Shown here: positions 11,001 to 19,320 of the stretch, piece after piece
How the letters are laid out: each line of letters opens with the position of its first letter
How positions within the stretch are numbered: the first letter of the stretch is position 1
Source of the DNA: Candidatus Phytoplasma tritici
GTDB lineage: Bacteria; Bacillota_I; Bacilli_A; Acholeplasmatales; Acholeplasmataceae
DNA length: 64,000 nucleotides
Assembly: GCF_000495255.1 (NCBI RefSeq)
Contig: NZ_AVAO01000001.1
Coordinates: 114,358 to 178,357, forward strand
Reading direction: 5' to 3'
The notes under the pieces: model-generated
Told to the model about the DNA's origin: nothing
Database searches by the model: none
Seen by the model: the letters and a program-made list of their open reading frames with translations, nothing else
Translations under genes and position numbers: made by a program

Positions 11001-11157
11001 TGGTTTGGATATTTTCATTTAGTTTATCAAAATATAAGGAATTATTCATAAATTGACTAGTATAAGAGTAATTTTGTAATTGAATAAAACTTAGCCAAAA
11101 AAGAATAGATATACTAAAAAATAAGATAAATTTACGATAAAAATTAATTCTTTTCAT
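8083..11157 (-). CDS. Large membrane-anchored trypsin-like serine protease
   Basis: The 1024-residue product begins with a signal anchor (about 10-27) and ends with a second membrane helix (about 990-1012), so nearly the whole chain should lie outside the membrane. A chymotrypsin-fold domain lies in the middle: catalytic His379 in TNRHVIES, Asp420 in EYDDIAI, and Ser527 in DSGNSGGPLF. The 350 residues before and 450 after match nothing I recognise; the N-terminal part includes a short coiled coil (about 45-85). The core resembles the HtrA/Glu-endopeptidase superfamily, but no PDZ domain can be seen. A wrecked copy of its C-terminal part lies at 59330-60050. A surface protease acting on host proteins is an inference. 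Confidence 0.82.
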   Translation of the reverse strand: MKRINFYRKFILFFSISILFWLSFIQLQNYSYTSQFMNNSLYFDKLNENIQTKTIKKTIKALEQEKDILKESIKKDIKEEQIKNTNQIQTNKNQIWQINTNDKTALGIIFYSLKITNNNDNQNKNANKKTPSINNSEQKIYFALTPKNIIQPNEIIKLSNPQGEEWGTIQNQLLTQYSIFIPLLKDFDIITFKSHKQYTITPLQRLNKYRQGQLIHSFSTTITKTIAFQQSHISEDIEVNNELDEIFIAISSRCNSNNKQTIFWTEKGNLIGFLTSSEMKKEKGIKYIKVIPSINFNKPIINNEQSPIIKLINAITNSNNIVDIETKTKEKEPPNNQILQDLNLITLFINTGYNLGTGIIVHKEQINTNTTYYALTNRHVIESFYYTSNPQKQITIKNNQGLESQAKLYAFIDNNCEYDDIAIITFTIPNSNTSQKLNEVLAKYINFDKDIQIPIHQGEQVWVLGCQKGLQTKQFQKPIKLKWEKWYFNLMPHQRPQFKQNLFKTGVIAFLNEKEINSDMTLDSGNSGGPLFNAEGKLIGINRSYHKILRISQSININYIKQQFHNLLKSKKENIANNNPNNIALQTTKTNKNNIAHELNALQNEKLNEQKPCIKTQIFLEDLYNYIKEQPEKKIIFQNKYNQETLLTINCHGLETIQLVNFDTHKYQQLEISLVSTNQFIIYLQIQMFDYNNTKTYEETIQIPKIEIDKMFLSFIKQTFSYHHILESQQKILETNIKLAKTASKRQIKPNIFYNLFDNKGQIIKEDILKTIVLCQDYYNSQNINLGVIINKKAVNNSDNTFIYTVILQKNGKNLDTSYLLDTFQNICNENVKITIQTPFGLQNEKGKYQTIATHNNPFSYITFESRTNYPVCAFNPDKQLLLGEKIYLISNHNNISDKALAPHIFQSHLALIDNQNNQTITIDSTFLENYFNLEESLYYNNWFTFDSQGNLINICSQQDIYHLNKSQFPFITFPKNNFLLNEMLNITNAKISIFLIWTFICIMVFIIIDIKSFKDKYSIVYKL

Positions 11158-11296
11158 AAAACTCTTTTTTCTAATTATGAGTGATGTTTAATAAATTATA
11201 AATATAAGTATTTTTTTATTTTGGATTTATTTCAAAATGCAAAATACCCTTCATTATTATTTTACCCTAAAATTTATTTATTAGTTTGTAAAAAAA

Positions 11297-11323
11297 ATAG
11301 CACTAATGTATTGACAGTGCCAA
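11297..11323. promoter_or_regulatory. CIRCE-like HrcA operator upstream of hsp20
   Basis: ATAGCACTA, nine bases, then CAGTGCCAA match the CIRCE consensus (TTAGCACTC-N9-GAGTGCTAA) at 14 of 18 positions with the exact spacing. The element covers the -35 box of the promoter in front of hsp20, the expected place for HrcA repression. Confidence 0.65.
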
Positions 11324-11339
11324 AAATTTTTGTTAAAAT
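11311..11339 (+). promoter_or_regulatory. Vegetative promoter of hsp20
   Basis: TTGACA (11311-11316) and TAAAAT (11334-11339) are separated by 17 bases. The -35 box is perfect and sits inside the CIRCE-like element. The untranslated leader to the hsp20 ATG would be about 170 bases. Confidence 0.6.
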
Positions 11340-11518
11340 AAAATTGAGCTTAAAGAATTGAATGTTTTATACATATTATAAAAAATAAAATAAATATAAG
11401 AGATTATCAAAAAAGATTTATATTTTCATTTAAAGTCGCTTTAAGTTCGAATTAACAAATTATAGAAAATCTTTTTTTAATTTTTAAGTTATAAAAGAAG
11501 AAAAAAGGAGTGATAAAA

Positions 11519-11932
11519 ATGCTATTTAGTTTAATTAATCAAAATCAAGATTTATTAGAAAATTTATTTGAAGATTTTAAAACAAATTCTTTAACTAACA
11601 ATAATAATATTATGAAAACTGATATTCAAGAACAAGATAATCAATACCTTATTACTATTGAATTACCAGGTTTTCAAAAAGAAGATGTTAAAGTTGCTTT
11701 AGAAGAAGGCTATTTAGTGGTTGAGGCTAAAAATTCTAAAAAAACTCAAAATAAAGAAGCTAATTTTATACGTAAAGAAAGATTTCAAGGATTTTTGAGA
11801 CGTAGTTTTTATTTAGGTGATGATTTTCTTTTAGAAGAAATTAAAGGTTCTTTAGAACAAGGTTTATTAAAATTAAGTGTTCCTAAAAAAGAAGTTAAAC
11901 CTAAAGAAAAACATTATATACAATTAAATTAA
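11519..11932 (+). CDS. hsp20: Small heat-shock protein, Hsp20/alpha-crystallin family
   Basis: The 137-residue product is an ATP-independent holdase chaperone. The alpha-crystallin domain spans about residues 33-130: it starts at TDIQEQDNQYLITIELPGF, contains the RKERFQGFLRRSFYL strand region, and ends near LEQGLLKLSVPKKE. The short variable N-terminus includes a Phe-rich stretch. AAGGAG lies eight bases before the ATG at 11519; an in-frame GTG at 11510 overlaps that site and is less likely. A CIRCE-like operator lies at its promoter and two strong hairpins follow the gene, so it is probably a heat-inducible single-gene unit. Confidence 0.93.
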   Translation: MLFSLINQNQDLLENLFEDFKTNSLTNNNNIMKTDIQEQDNQYLITIELPGFQKEDVKVALEEGYLVVEAKNSKKTQNKEANFIRKERFQGFLRRSFYLGDDFLLEEIKGSLEQGLLKLSVPKKEVKPKEKHYIQLN

Positions 11933-11935
11933 GAT

Positions 11936-11975
11936 ATAATAAAAACAAGTTAATTACTTAACTTGTTTTTATTAT
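11936..11975 (+). terminator. Strong terminator hairpin after hsp20
   Basis: A perfect 18-bp stem with a four-base loop follows the stop codon by a few bases. The 3' arm contains a five-T run. Confidence 0.8.
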
Positions 11976-12000
11976 ATATATGATTAATATTATTAAAAGA

Positions 12001-12028
12001 AATAACTTCTTATTTATAAGAAGTTATT
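12001..12028. repeat. Perfect 13-bp palindrome behind the hsp20 terminator
   Basis: AATAACTTCTTAT and ATAAGAAGTTATT face each other across two T. It may be a second terminator for hsp20. Confidence 0.6.
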
Positions 12029-12090
12029 ATTGTTATTGGGTATAATAAAAAAATATTAAGTTGTGAATTAACTTTAATGAATGTTAATAT

Positions 12091-12216
12091 TTAGTTTAAT
12101 AGTGGTCCGTAAATAACTTCAAAAGATTTTTGTAAATCTTCAACTCTAATTTCTTGTCGCATTCTTTTGGTATTAACACAAGCATTGATAATTGCATCAT
12201 CTAATAGATATTCCAT
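12091..12216 (-). pseudogene. C-terminal fragment of the FtsH AAA+ domain
   Basis: An isolated 41-residue frame, MEYLLDDAIINACVNTKRMRQEIRVEDLQKSFEVIYGPLLN in outline, resembles the helical lid end of FtsH AAA+ domains (the NEAALxAxxxxKxxIxxxDLxxAxxKxxxGP pattern). No Walker motifs or protease domain are attached. It is best read as a remnant of one of the extra ftsH/hflB copies carried by phytoplasma mobile units. Confidence 0.45.
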
Positions 12217-12246
12217 TAATTATTCCTAATAAATATTTTTTTGTAT

Positions 12247-12520
12247 TCACTTTATGTAATTGGTATTTTTTTTAATTAAGAATTTTAAGAATTCTTTTCT
12301 ACCATTTATATCTAATGGTTTAACTTCTATGTGGTAGTTAAGGATAGATTTGATGGCATAATCAATCAAAGAATCTACCATCTCAATCAAATTGAGCGTC
12401 TAAATGTAATAAAAATTTAAGTTTTTTCTTTTCTTTATCGATTTATTTTTGGAATGTTTGAATGTCTTCTTCGTAATCGGCATAAATATTAGTATTAGTT
12501 AACAAAATAGCTATTATAAC
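12247..12520 (-). pseudogene. Decayed ORF of unknown family
   Basis: On the minus strand a 44-codon frame (12381 to 12247, MVDSLIDYAIKSILNYHIEVKPLDING...) continues upstream in another frame as protein-like sequence (IYADYEEDIQTFQK, KLKFLLHLDAQFD) broken by stops. This looks like one gene destroyed by frameshifts. I do not recognise the family. Confidence 0.35.
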
Positions 12521-12659
12521 TAAATGCTTAATATTATATACTTAGTAGTTTGGAGGGGTTGTGATTTGTGTTTAAATTCATTGTTATACCTCATTTCTTT
12601 TATATTTTAGTATATTATTTGGTTTGGTGGTTGGTTGGATTTTATACCTAAAATATATT

Positions 12660-12990
12660 GGGAGGGATAATGTGTTAGGGGTATAATTTAGTTTTTGAGT
12701 AGTTAGTTTATTTTGGCTAGTTTTGTTTGTTTGTATGATATATCGATTTCTCTTTTAGTTATTAAATTTTTTCTTGTGTTATTAACTATTCAATTTTAGA
12801 ATTTGAAAGTAGGTTTTGTTTTAAATCTTTTTTCAATTCTTGTTTTGGCTTCTTCAATTGCATTTTCAAGGGATTTTGGGAGGCGATTACTAAGTTTTTT
12901 TCAAAATATTGTTTCTTTTAAAAAAATCTTTTTTCTATTAATTATATTATAACATTAATAATTTTAATAATTTGAAGTTTTTTTAAGTTT
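12660..12990 (-). pseudogene. Decayed ORF sharing a leader segment with 21900-22050
   Basis: The minus strand reads KKIFLKETIF, then SNRLPKSLENAIEEAKTRIEKRFKTKPTF and NNTRKNLITKREIDISYKQTKLAKIN, broken by in-frame stops. About 85 bases around 12886-12960 recur with changes near 21945-22030. It is a mobile-unit-type remnant of unknown function. Confidence 0.35.
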
Positions 12991-13058
12991 TTTTAAATCA
13001 AATTAAATTAAGGAGAAGATTGAAAACTTTGAATATAATTATTTTCAAGATATCTATA

Positions 13059-13205
13059 CTAATATTGACATTCAACTTTATTTAATGTTTTAATATCTTG
13101 TTTTCCATAATCTTTTTTAAGTTTTAATTTAAGTTTTTGTAATTCAATATTACTAGGACAAAGAACAGTTGTAGGATAAAAAATAATTTTATGAGATTTT
13201 TTCAT
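13059..13205 (-). CDS. Short hypothetical protein or gene remnant
   Basis: A 48-codon minus-strand frame (MKKSHKIIFYPTTVLCPSN...) has coding-like composition but no Shine-Dalgarno site and no recognisable domain. It sits in a decayed stretch between hsp20 and the cation ATPase and is probably a gene remnant. Confidence 0.25.
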   Translation of the reverse strand: MKKSHKIIFYPTTVLCPSNIELQKLKLKLKKDYGKQDIKTLNKVECQY

Positions 13206-13240
13206 TTAGGAGGAGACTTAATAATAATCAATACCAATAA

Positions 13241-13276
13241 AAATAAAGACCTCTTTTTTAGAGGTCTTTATTTTAT
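13241..13276. terminator. Terminator downstream of the P2-type ATPase
   Basis: AAATAAAGACCTC and GAGGTCTTTATTT form a 13-bp stem. Its 3' arm on the minus strand is T-rich and lies eight bases after the ATPase stop. Confidence 0.75.
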
Positions 13277-13283
13277 AAATTAT

Positions 13284-16061
13284 TTAATTGTAAGTATATT
13301 GATTTATTTTTGATTGTTTTTGGTTCTTAAATACAAACAATTTTTTCCATATGGTATCAAATAATAACATAACTAAAGGACATAATAATAACCATAAATA
13401 ATGATATATATTAATATCCTTAGTATGGAATATATCACTTAAAAAACTAAATTTAGTAATTAATACAAAGAATAATATTTCAATTATAATACCGCAATAC
13501 AATATTTTATTAGGTTTTTTGATAGTTTGCCAAAAGTAAAGTTTGTTAGAACGACAAGCAAATGCGTTTCCTACTTGAGCAAAGATAACAGCTCCAAATG
13601 CCATAGTAGAAGCTAGGTAGAATTTGTCTTTTGTGTCAAAATCGTAAACTACACAAAAAAATGCTAAAGACATTAAGCCTTCAACTATTCCTAAAAAACC
13701 ATAACTACGTTTTAATACTTTAGCGTCCATTAGATGGTCGTTTTTAGTGCGAGGTTTTTGGACTAATAAACTTGGGTCAGTTTCTTCGGCTCCTAGAGCA
13801 ATAGCAGGAATTAAATCAGTTAAAAGATCAATTGCTAAAATTTGTAAAACATATAAGTAAGGATCTTTAACTCCTAAAAAAGTAATAGCAACGAAAGGAA
13901 AGATTTGAGGGATATTAGAAGCAAAGACATAAGTCATGAATTTTTTGATGTTTTCGTAAATACAACGTCCTTCTAAAACAGCTTTGGAAATAGTTGCAAA
14001 ATTATCATCTAATAAAATCATATCAGCAGCATTACGAGCAACATCAGTTCCTGCTTTTCCCATAGCAATCCCTATGTGAGCTGCTTTAAGAGCTAAAATG
14101 TCGTTAACTCCGTCGCCAGTAACTCCTACTACTTCTCCATTTTTGCGGTATGCTTGAACAATTTTTAATTTATGTTTGGGAGTAGTGCGCGAAAAGACAA
14201 CAGGATGAGGGCTTTTAAGGACTTCTTGTAATTGTTCTAAAGACATTTTGTCAAGGTCACAGCCGTCCAAACTAACGAATTCATCTTGTATGATTCCTAC
14301 TTGTTTGCCAATGGCAGCAGCAGTAAGACTATAATCTCCTGTAATGATAGTAATTTTAAGTCCTGCTTGAGTTAAGTTTTTAACTGCTTCTTTAACTTCT
14401 TCTCTTGGTGGGTCGTAATTAACTGCAAACCCTAAGAAAACCATATCTTCTTCTAGAGCAGGATTTTGTTCAATTTTTTTGTAAGCAAGAGCAAGAACGC
14501 GGTATCCTTGGTTTGCAAATTGGTCGTTTTGTTTAAGGAATGATTCTTTTTCATGAGGGCTAAAAAGACTTACTTGAGAGCCTTTGTATTGCATTTGACA
14601 TTGTTCAAGGATAATATTAGGAGCTCCTTTAATAAAGAGATATTGTGAATTGATGTCATATGCAGGTTCTTGATGGTTTTTAACTAAGACACTCATTTTT
14701 TTGCGTTCTGAAGTAAATGGGTTTAATTGGAGGATTTCTAAGTTATTTTTTACTTCTTCAATGTTATAACCGTATTTTTTAGCAGCAATTAATAAAGCTG
14801 CTTCAGTAGGACTGCCGATTAATTCAAATTGGTGGGGTTTAGTTGGCATAGGAACTAATTTAGCTTCAGAACATAGAACTGATACAATTAAGAATTTTTC
14901 AATTCCTTTTTTGAAAGCAGTATTGTTTGGGTCAACAATAAATGTTTGTTCGTCGTTATAGCCAGAACCTTTTAATTTGATAGTGCCATCAGGAGTTACA
15001 ATTTTTCTTACTGTAAGTTGGTTTTGAGTTAGAGTTCCTGTTTTATCAGTACAAATAACAGTAGTAGAACTGAGGGTTTCTAGGGAAGAGATTTTTTTAA
15101 CTAAAGCTTTTTGTTTAGCCATTCTTTGAGAACCAACTGCTAAACTTAGATTAACAGTAGGAAGTAAACCTTCAGGAATGTTTGCAACTAACATACCAAC
15201 TGAACAAACAATTGCTGCTTTAAAAGTTGTCATATCATATTGTTCTGCATTAAAAAAACAAATCATAAAGACAATTAAAGCTGCACAAGAAGCAATGATA
15301 CTTACTTTTTTAACAATGTGGTGCATTTCTTGGTCTAGAAGGTTTTTGCCTTTTTCAATGCTTTGAGCAATACTTGAAACTTCTCCAATTTGGGTGTTGT
15401 TTCCAATAGCATAAACAACTGCAAAACAACTACCCTGAGTAACTGTAGTACCTGCATAAACTAAATTAGGCATTTCAGCAATTGAATGATTATCTTCGAG
15501 GTTTGGCATTTCAGTACGGTTTAAAGGAACAGTTTCGCCTGATAACATTGAATTGTCAACAAAAAAACTATTAGATTGAATAATACGTGCATCCACTGGA
15601 ACTTGGGTTCCTGTTTCTAAAAAGATAACATCTCCAATAGTAAGTTCAATAACATCCATTAATTCTATTTTTTTGTTGCGGTAAACTTGAACTTTTTTAG
15701 GAATCATTTTACCTAAAGAAGACAACATTTTATCAGTTTTGTATTCTTGGGAAAAAGAAAATAATCCGTTTACAATGATAACTAAAATAATAGAAATACC
15801 GATAGCTGCTTCTTTGGGATTAATTACAAAAATCATTAATGCTGCTATCCATAATAAAATAGCCATTACTGAGGTAAATTGTTTGATTAATTGTTGCCAA
15901 AACGGAAAAGATTCGCCTTGTTTGATAATGTTTTTACCGTAGAGAGTTTGTCTTTCTTGGGCTTGTTTATCAGTAAGTCCGCAAGCATCAGTGTTTAGAT
16001 GTTTGACAACAGCATCTTTATCAAGACGACTAATTTGCAAAATTTCTTCTTTTTTGTTCAT
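13284..16061 (-). CDS. P2-type cation-transporting ATPase
   Basis: This 925-residue ATPase pumps cations across the membrane. The actuator motif SGETVP is near 175. The phosphorylated Asp339 is in ICTDKTGTLTQNQ, the hinge TGDGVND near 655, and about ten membrane helices frame these domains. The membrane motif NIPEGLLPTVNLSLAVGSQRMAKQKALVKK and the following SSLETLSST resemble the Na+/K+- and H+/K+-ATPase branch (IIC) more than SERCA or MgtA. No beta subunit is seen. The ATG follows an AAGGAAAAAAC stretch. The ion is not settled from sequence; sodium export is plausible in a cell that lacks the F-type ATPase. Confidence 0.9.
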   Translation of the reverse strand: MNKKEEILQISRLDKDAVVKHLNTDACGLTDKQAQERQTLYGKNIIKQGESFPFWQQLIKQFTSVMAILLWIAALMIFVINPKEAAIGISIILVIIVNGLFSFSQEYKTDKMLSSLGKMIPKKVQVYRNKKIELMDVIELTIGDVIFLETGTQVPVDARIIQSNSFFVDNSMLSGETVPLNRTEMPNLEDNHSIAEMPNLVYAGTTVTQGSCFAVVYAIGNNTQIGEVSSIAQSIEKGKNLLDQEMHHIVKKVSIIASCAALIVFMICFFNAEQYDMTTFKAAIVCSVGMLVANIPEGLLPTVNLSLAVGSQRMAKQKALVKKISSLETLSSTTVICTDKTGTLTQNQLTVRKIVTPDGTIKLKGSGYNDEQTFIVDPNNTAFKKGIEKFLIVSVLCSEAKLVPMPTKPHQFELIGSPTEAALLIAAKKYGYNIEEVKNNLEILQLNPFTSERKKMSVLVKNHQEPAYDINSQYLFIKGAPNIILEQCQMQYKGSQVSLFSPHEKESFLKQNDQFANQGYRVLALAYKKIEQNPALEEDMVFLGFAVNYDPPREEVKEAVKNLTQAGLKITIITGDYSLTAAAIGKQVGIIQDEFVSLDGCDLDKMSLEQLQEVLKSPHPVVFSRTTPKHKLKIVQAYRKNGEVVGVTGDGVNDILALKAAHIGIAMGKAGTDVARNAADMILLDDNFATISKAVLEGRCIYENIKKFMTYVFASNIPQIFPFVAITFLGVKDPYLYVLQILAIDLLTDLIPAIALGAEETDPSLLVQKPRTKNDHLMDAKVLKRSYGFLGIVEGLMSLAFFCVVYDFDTKDKFYLASTMAFGAVIFAQVGNAFACRSNKLYFWQTIKKPNKILYCGIIIEILFFVLITKFSFLSDIFHTKDINIYHYLWLLLCPLVMLLFDTIWKKLFVFKNQKQSKINQYTYN

Positions 16062-17066
16062 ATAAAGTTTTTTCCTTTGATTAAATTTATATTTTAGTAT
16101 TTTGTTATAACTGATATATAAAAAATATTTGCAAGGCTATAATGGTGGATAAAAATTAAATGGAATAAAGGAATTAAAAATAATAAGGATGCTATAATTG
16201 AGTAAGATATTTTTTTTGGTAGGGGAGTTTGGTTAAGGTTTTGAGTTTATGTGGTTTATGTGTGGTTAGTTAGTCTTGTTTATATGCAAAGTTATTTTTA
16301 TTTTTTTATTCTTGCCTTCTTGTTTTGCATTTGCAAGTTTAATAAATTATTTATATCGTTTTTATACTACTATAAAATAAATCAGAAAAGTGCCACAACC
16401 AAAGTTATAAAGTATTATTTTGGGTCAATTTTGCAAAATTAAATTATTTTTTTAGTTCATTTATTTTAGCCATCTTTCTTTTGATGATCAATTATTTTTT
16501 ATAAGCCTGAATAAATTATAACAAAACAAAAAATAAAAGTTAATAATAAATGTTAAAAAAATGCATTATTTTAAGAATTTGGAACTAAAAACTCCTATTT
16601 TAGAATTATTTGGGTGTAATTGGGTTAATTTTGAAAAAAATTTTTATTTTTTTGTATCCGTTTTTTATTTAATTTTTGACGTTGGAGTGATTTGGGATTG
16701 GATGAAACAAAATAATAAATTTTTAATGATGGAAACGAGTTATAAAACTTCTTGAAAGTAGTTTTTGTTAAATATATAAATCATTCAAATTTATAATTCT
16801 TAAATCCATATTATAAAATATAATAATATATGTATACAAAATTTTAATATTTGTTTATTTGTAGCATATCATTTTAATAACTAATTATCAAGTATAAAAA
16901 TTTATCATCCATTAATAAAGCACATTTTTTGTTATATGGTTTTATTTTATATCATCGAAACAATAACTTCATTATTTTAAATAATATTAATATTTTTCAT
17001 TATGTTATTTTTTTATGTTAAATTTTAAATTTAACTTTTTTAATTTTAAGGAGATAAAAACTAAAT
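16062..17066. other. Intergenic region without a convincing gene
   Basis: About 1 kb of AT-rich sequence separates two divergent genes. Two plus-strand frames of 63 and 64 codons (16251-16442, 16561-16755) lack ribosome sites and rely on T-rich sequence for their hydrophobic residues. I see no RNA gene or clear repeat. The promoters of the flanking genes should lie at its ends. Confidence 0.5.
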
Positions 17067-18188
17067 ATGATTTCTAAAACTAAAAACCCAAAATTATTTT
17101 GGATAAACATTGCTATTATTATTTTTGTAGTAATTGGAATAAAAGAATTTATAGATTTGCCAAAAAAATTGCCAATTAATTTAAATACCAACAAAACCCA
17201 TATTATTTATGATGTTGTTCCTGTAGGGGCTTTTTTTACAAAACATTCTATAAATATGTCATTAAAAAAATGCCATTTATCTTCTGCAAGACCTAATTAT
17301 AATATTTATACTGATGAAAAATACATTCCTTTAATGCCTGAACTTTTGGAAACTCAATTAATAAAAGAAGGAAAAGAACACCGCGATAATAAAGTGATGC
17401 AAATTGCCACACAAGCCAAAGATCACCAAAATAAAAAGTTTAGTTGTTCCATTTTCCAAGAAGAAAAAAATATTTTAAGAGAAATTCAACCAAATGGAAT
17501 AATTATTGAAGGTTTTTTAGACTCTCGTTTGCTTACACAAGTGATTTTACCGAGTGGATCTATTTTTAAATATTATATGCCAACACAAGACGATATACAA
17601 ACTATTAAAGAAATTTTGATTTCTAACGGACAAATCCTAAAACCTGATTTTTCTCATATTTTGCATTTTTCTATGATTCAAACAACATCCCTTACTCCCA
17701 GTCAATTAACAGCTTATCATGAAGCAGGACATGCCTTAATAGTTTTGCAATTTCCTTTTGCATTATGTTCGGTGACAAAAATTTATATTCAAGAAACAAC
17801 CACTGATTCGATGTTTTTTTTTGGACAAACAGCTGTTAGGTATCCGAAATTAAATCAAGGTGGTTGGCAAAGATTAGTTTTACAAGCTTTTGGAGGTGTA
17901 GCTGCGCAACAGTATTTAGCTAATCAAGGCAAAATTCCAAAAGAAAAAATATTTTCAGGAATTGAAGATGATTTTCAATTTATAGAAAAACTTTTAATGG
18001 AAAATAATCAATTGCATAAAGTAGATTTAAATAAATTATTTCAACAAGCTTGTAATATTGTTGCAAATAATAAAGATTTATTAGATATTATTGCCAAAGA
18101 AATAGACCAAAAAAAACTTTTACAACAAATAGATATAGAAAGAATTATCAAAGATAATCATATGTTGGTTACTAAATTAAGAATTTGA
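17067..18188 (+). CDS. Stand-alone M41 (FtsH-type) metallopeptidase lacking the AAA+ domain
   Basis: The 373-residue product starts with one membrane helix (about 11-29), followed by about 180 residues with no Walker A, Walker B or SRH motif. A C-terminal M41 peptidase domain then begins at [17 protein letters not shown]. The zinc site HEAGH is at 218-222, and the third ligand is probably Asp301 or Asp302 in FSGIEDDF. Normal FtsH has about 600-700 residues with ATPase and protease fused. Here the protease seems intact without its unfoldase. AAGGAG precedes the ATG. A broken full-type ftsH lies just downstream. It may partner another FtsH, or act on unfolded or surface substrates; this is inference. 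Confidence 0.8.
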   Translation: MISKTKNPKLFWINIAIIIFVVIGIKEFIDLPKKLPINLNTNKTHIIYDVVPVGAFFTKHSINMSLKKCHLSSARPNYNIYTDEKYIPLMPELLETQLIKEGKEHRDNKVMQIATQAKDHQNKKFSCSIFQEEKNILREIQPNGIIIEGFLDSRLLTQVILPSGSIFKYYMPTQDDIQTIKEILISNGQILKPDFSHILHFSMIQTTSLTPSQLTAYHEAGHALIVLQFPFALCSVTKIYIQETTTDSMFFFGQTAVRYPKLNQGGWQRLVLQAFGGVAAQQYLANQGKIPKEKIFSGIEDDFQFIEKLLMENNQLHKVDLNKLFQQACNIVANNKDLLDIIAKEIDQKKLLQQIDIERIIKDNHMLVTKLRI

Positions 18189-18500
18189 TAAATATATTTT
18201 AATTTATTTTTTTGTTATCAATTTAGAATTAAAATTATTGAATAATTAAAATATTTTGCCAAAATAAATATAAATTTCAAAAAGTCTATTTTTTAATTAT
18301 CAAATTGCCAAGGAAAAACTCAAGATATAAGGATTAGTGAACAAATTTTATCGTTTTTTTGTGATAAAATGAAATTAATAGCAAATACTTTTTAATCGCT
18401 ATTATAGTTTTTTAAATTAATAATAAATAATTCTTTAGTTTTTCTCATAAATTAAATAATTACAAAATTAAAAAAATCTTTTAAATAAGTTTTTAATAAT

Positions 18501-19320
18501 ATGTATCGTCAAAATAAAAATAACAAAACAACATATATAATTATTTTTCTAATTACAGTTTTATGTATTACTGCTATATTTTTTTATTGCTTGGATTTTT
18601 GCAAATAATTCTAAAATAATGTTTTATAATAACAGAATAAATTATAATTCCGAATCTTTAACCCTGCTTTACTGCGTATAGGAAGTTTTAACTGCAAAGT
18701 AACTATTAGCTTACGTGATTTAGAAAAGCACGCGCGAAGCTATTTTCAAAGTACACACCAGAAAGAAAAAATTAGATGAGGATGTTGATTTGTTAAAAGT
18801 AGCCCGAACTACCCCCCCAGGCATGTTAGGAGCAGAACTTGCAGCAATACTCAATGAGGCAACTAATTTTATCAACCAAAAACAAGATTCAATTACAATG
18901 TAAGATTTAGAAGAATCCATTGACAAAGTATATATGAGGGGTCCTGCCAAAAAATCTTTCAAAATCGATGATAAAGAAAGAAAAATGACAGCTTATCACG
19001 AAGCAGGGCATGCTGCAATTGTAATGAAAAACACCCTCATAGTTCAGAAAAAGTAAGAACCCTTACAATCAATCCAATAAGTGGGGGCGTTAGGTTATAT
19101 TTGGCCTACTTTTCTGATAAAGATTTTTTTGTTATACCAAAAATCAACTAAAATATAATATAGTTTGTCCTCTTGGAGGAGCGGCTGCTGAAGAGAGCTT
19201 TTTTGTAAAACTAGAACTAATGGCGTTTACATTGATTTAAAACCGTTACAGGAATTGATTTTGGCATGGTTGCTTATTCGGGAATTGAGATCTTTAGGAT
19301 AATAAAAAGGTTAGTTATAA
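18501..19320 (+). pseudogene. ftsH: Broken ftsH (AAA+ zinc metalloprotease)
   Basis: An N-terminal membrane segment (MYRQNKNNKTTYIIIFLITVL...) is followed, after loss of most of the ATPase core, by the post-Walker region NPALLRIGSFNCKVTISLRDLE, the lid (KVHTRKKKLDEDVDLLKVARTT, AELAAILNEATNF) and the protease motif [15 protein letters not shown]. It ends with GGAAAEESFF-like sequence. Several frameshifts and an in-frame TAA at 18901 interrupt the reading. Substitutions such as RIGSFN for RPGRFD in the SRH region show further decay. It is clearly a dead copy, lying directly behind the M41-only gene. Confidence 0.8.

Noticed and set aside
16251..16755. Two small plus-strand frames as genes
   Set aside because: There is no ribosome site, composition follows random AT-rich DNA, and no domain can be seen.
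18720..18962. Minus-strand 80-codon frame
   Set aside because: The opposite strand carries clear FtsH-type protein fragments here.
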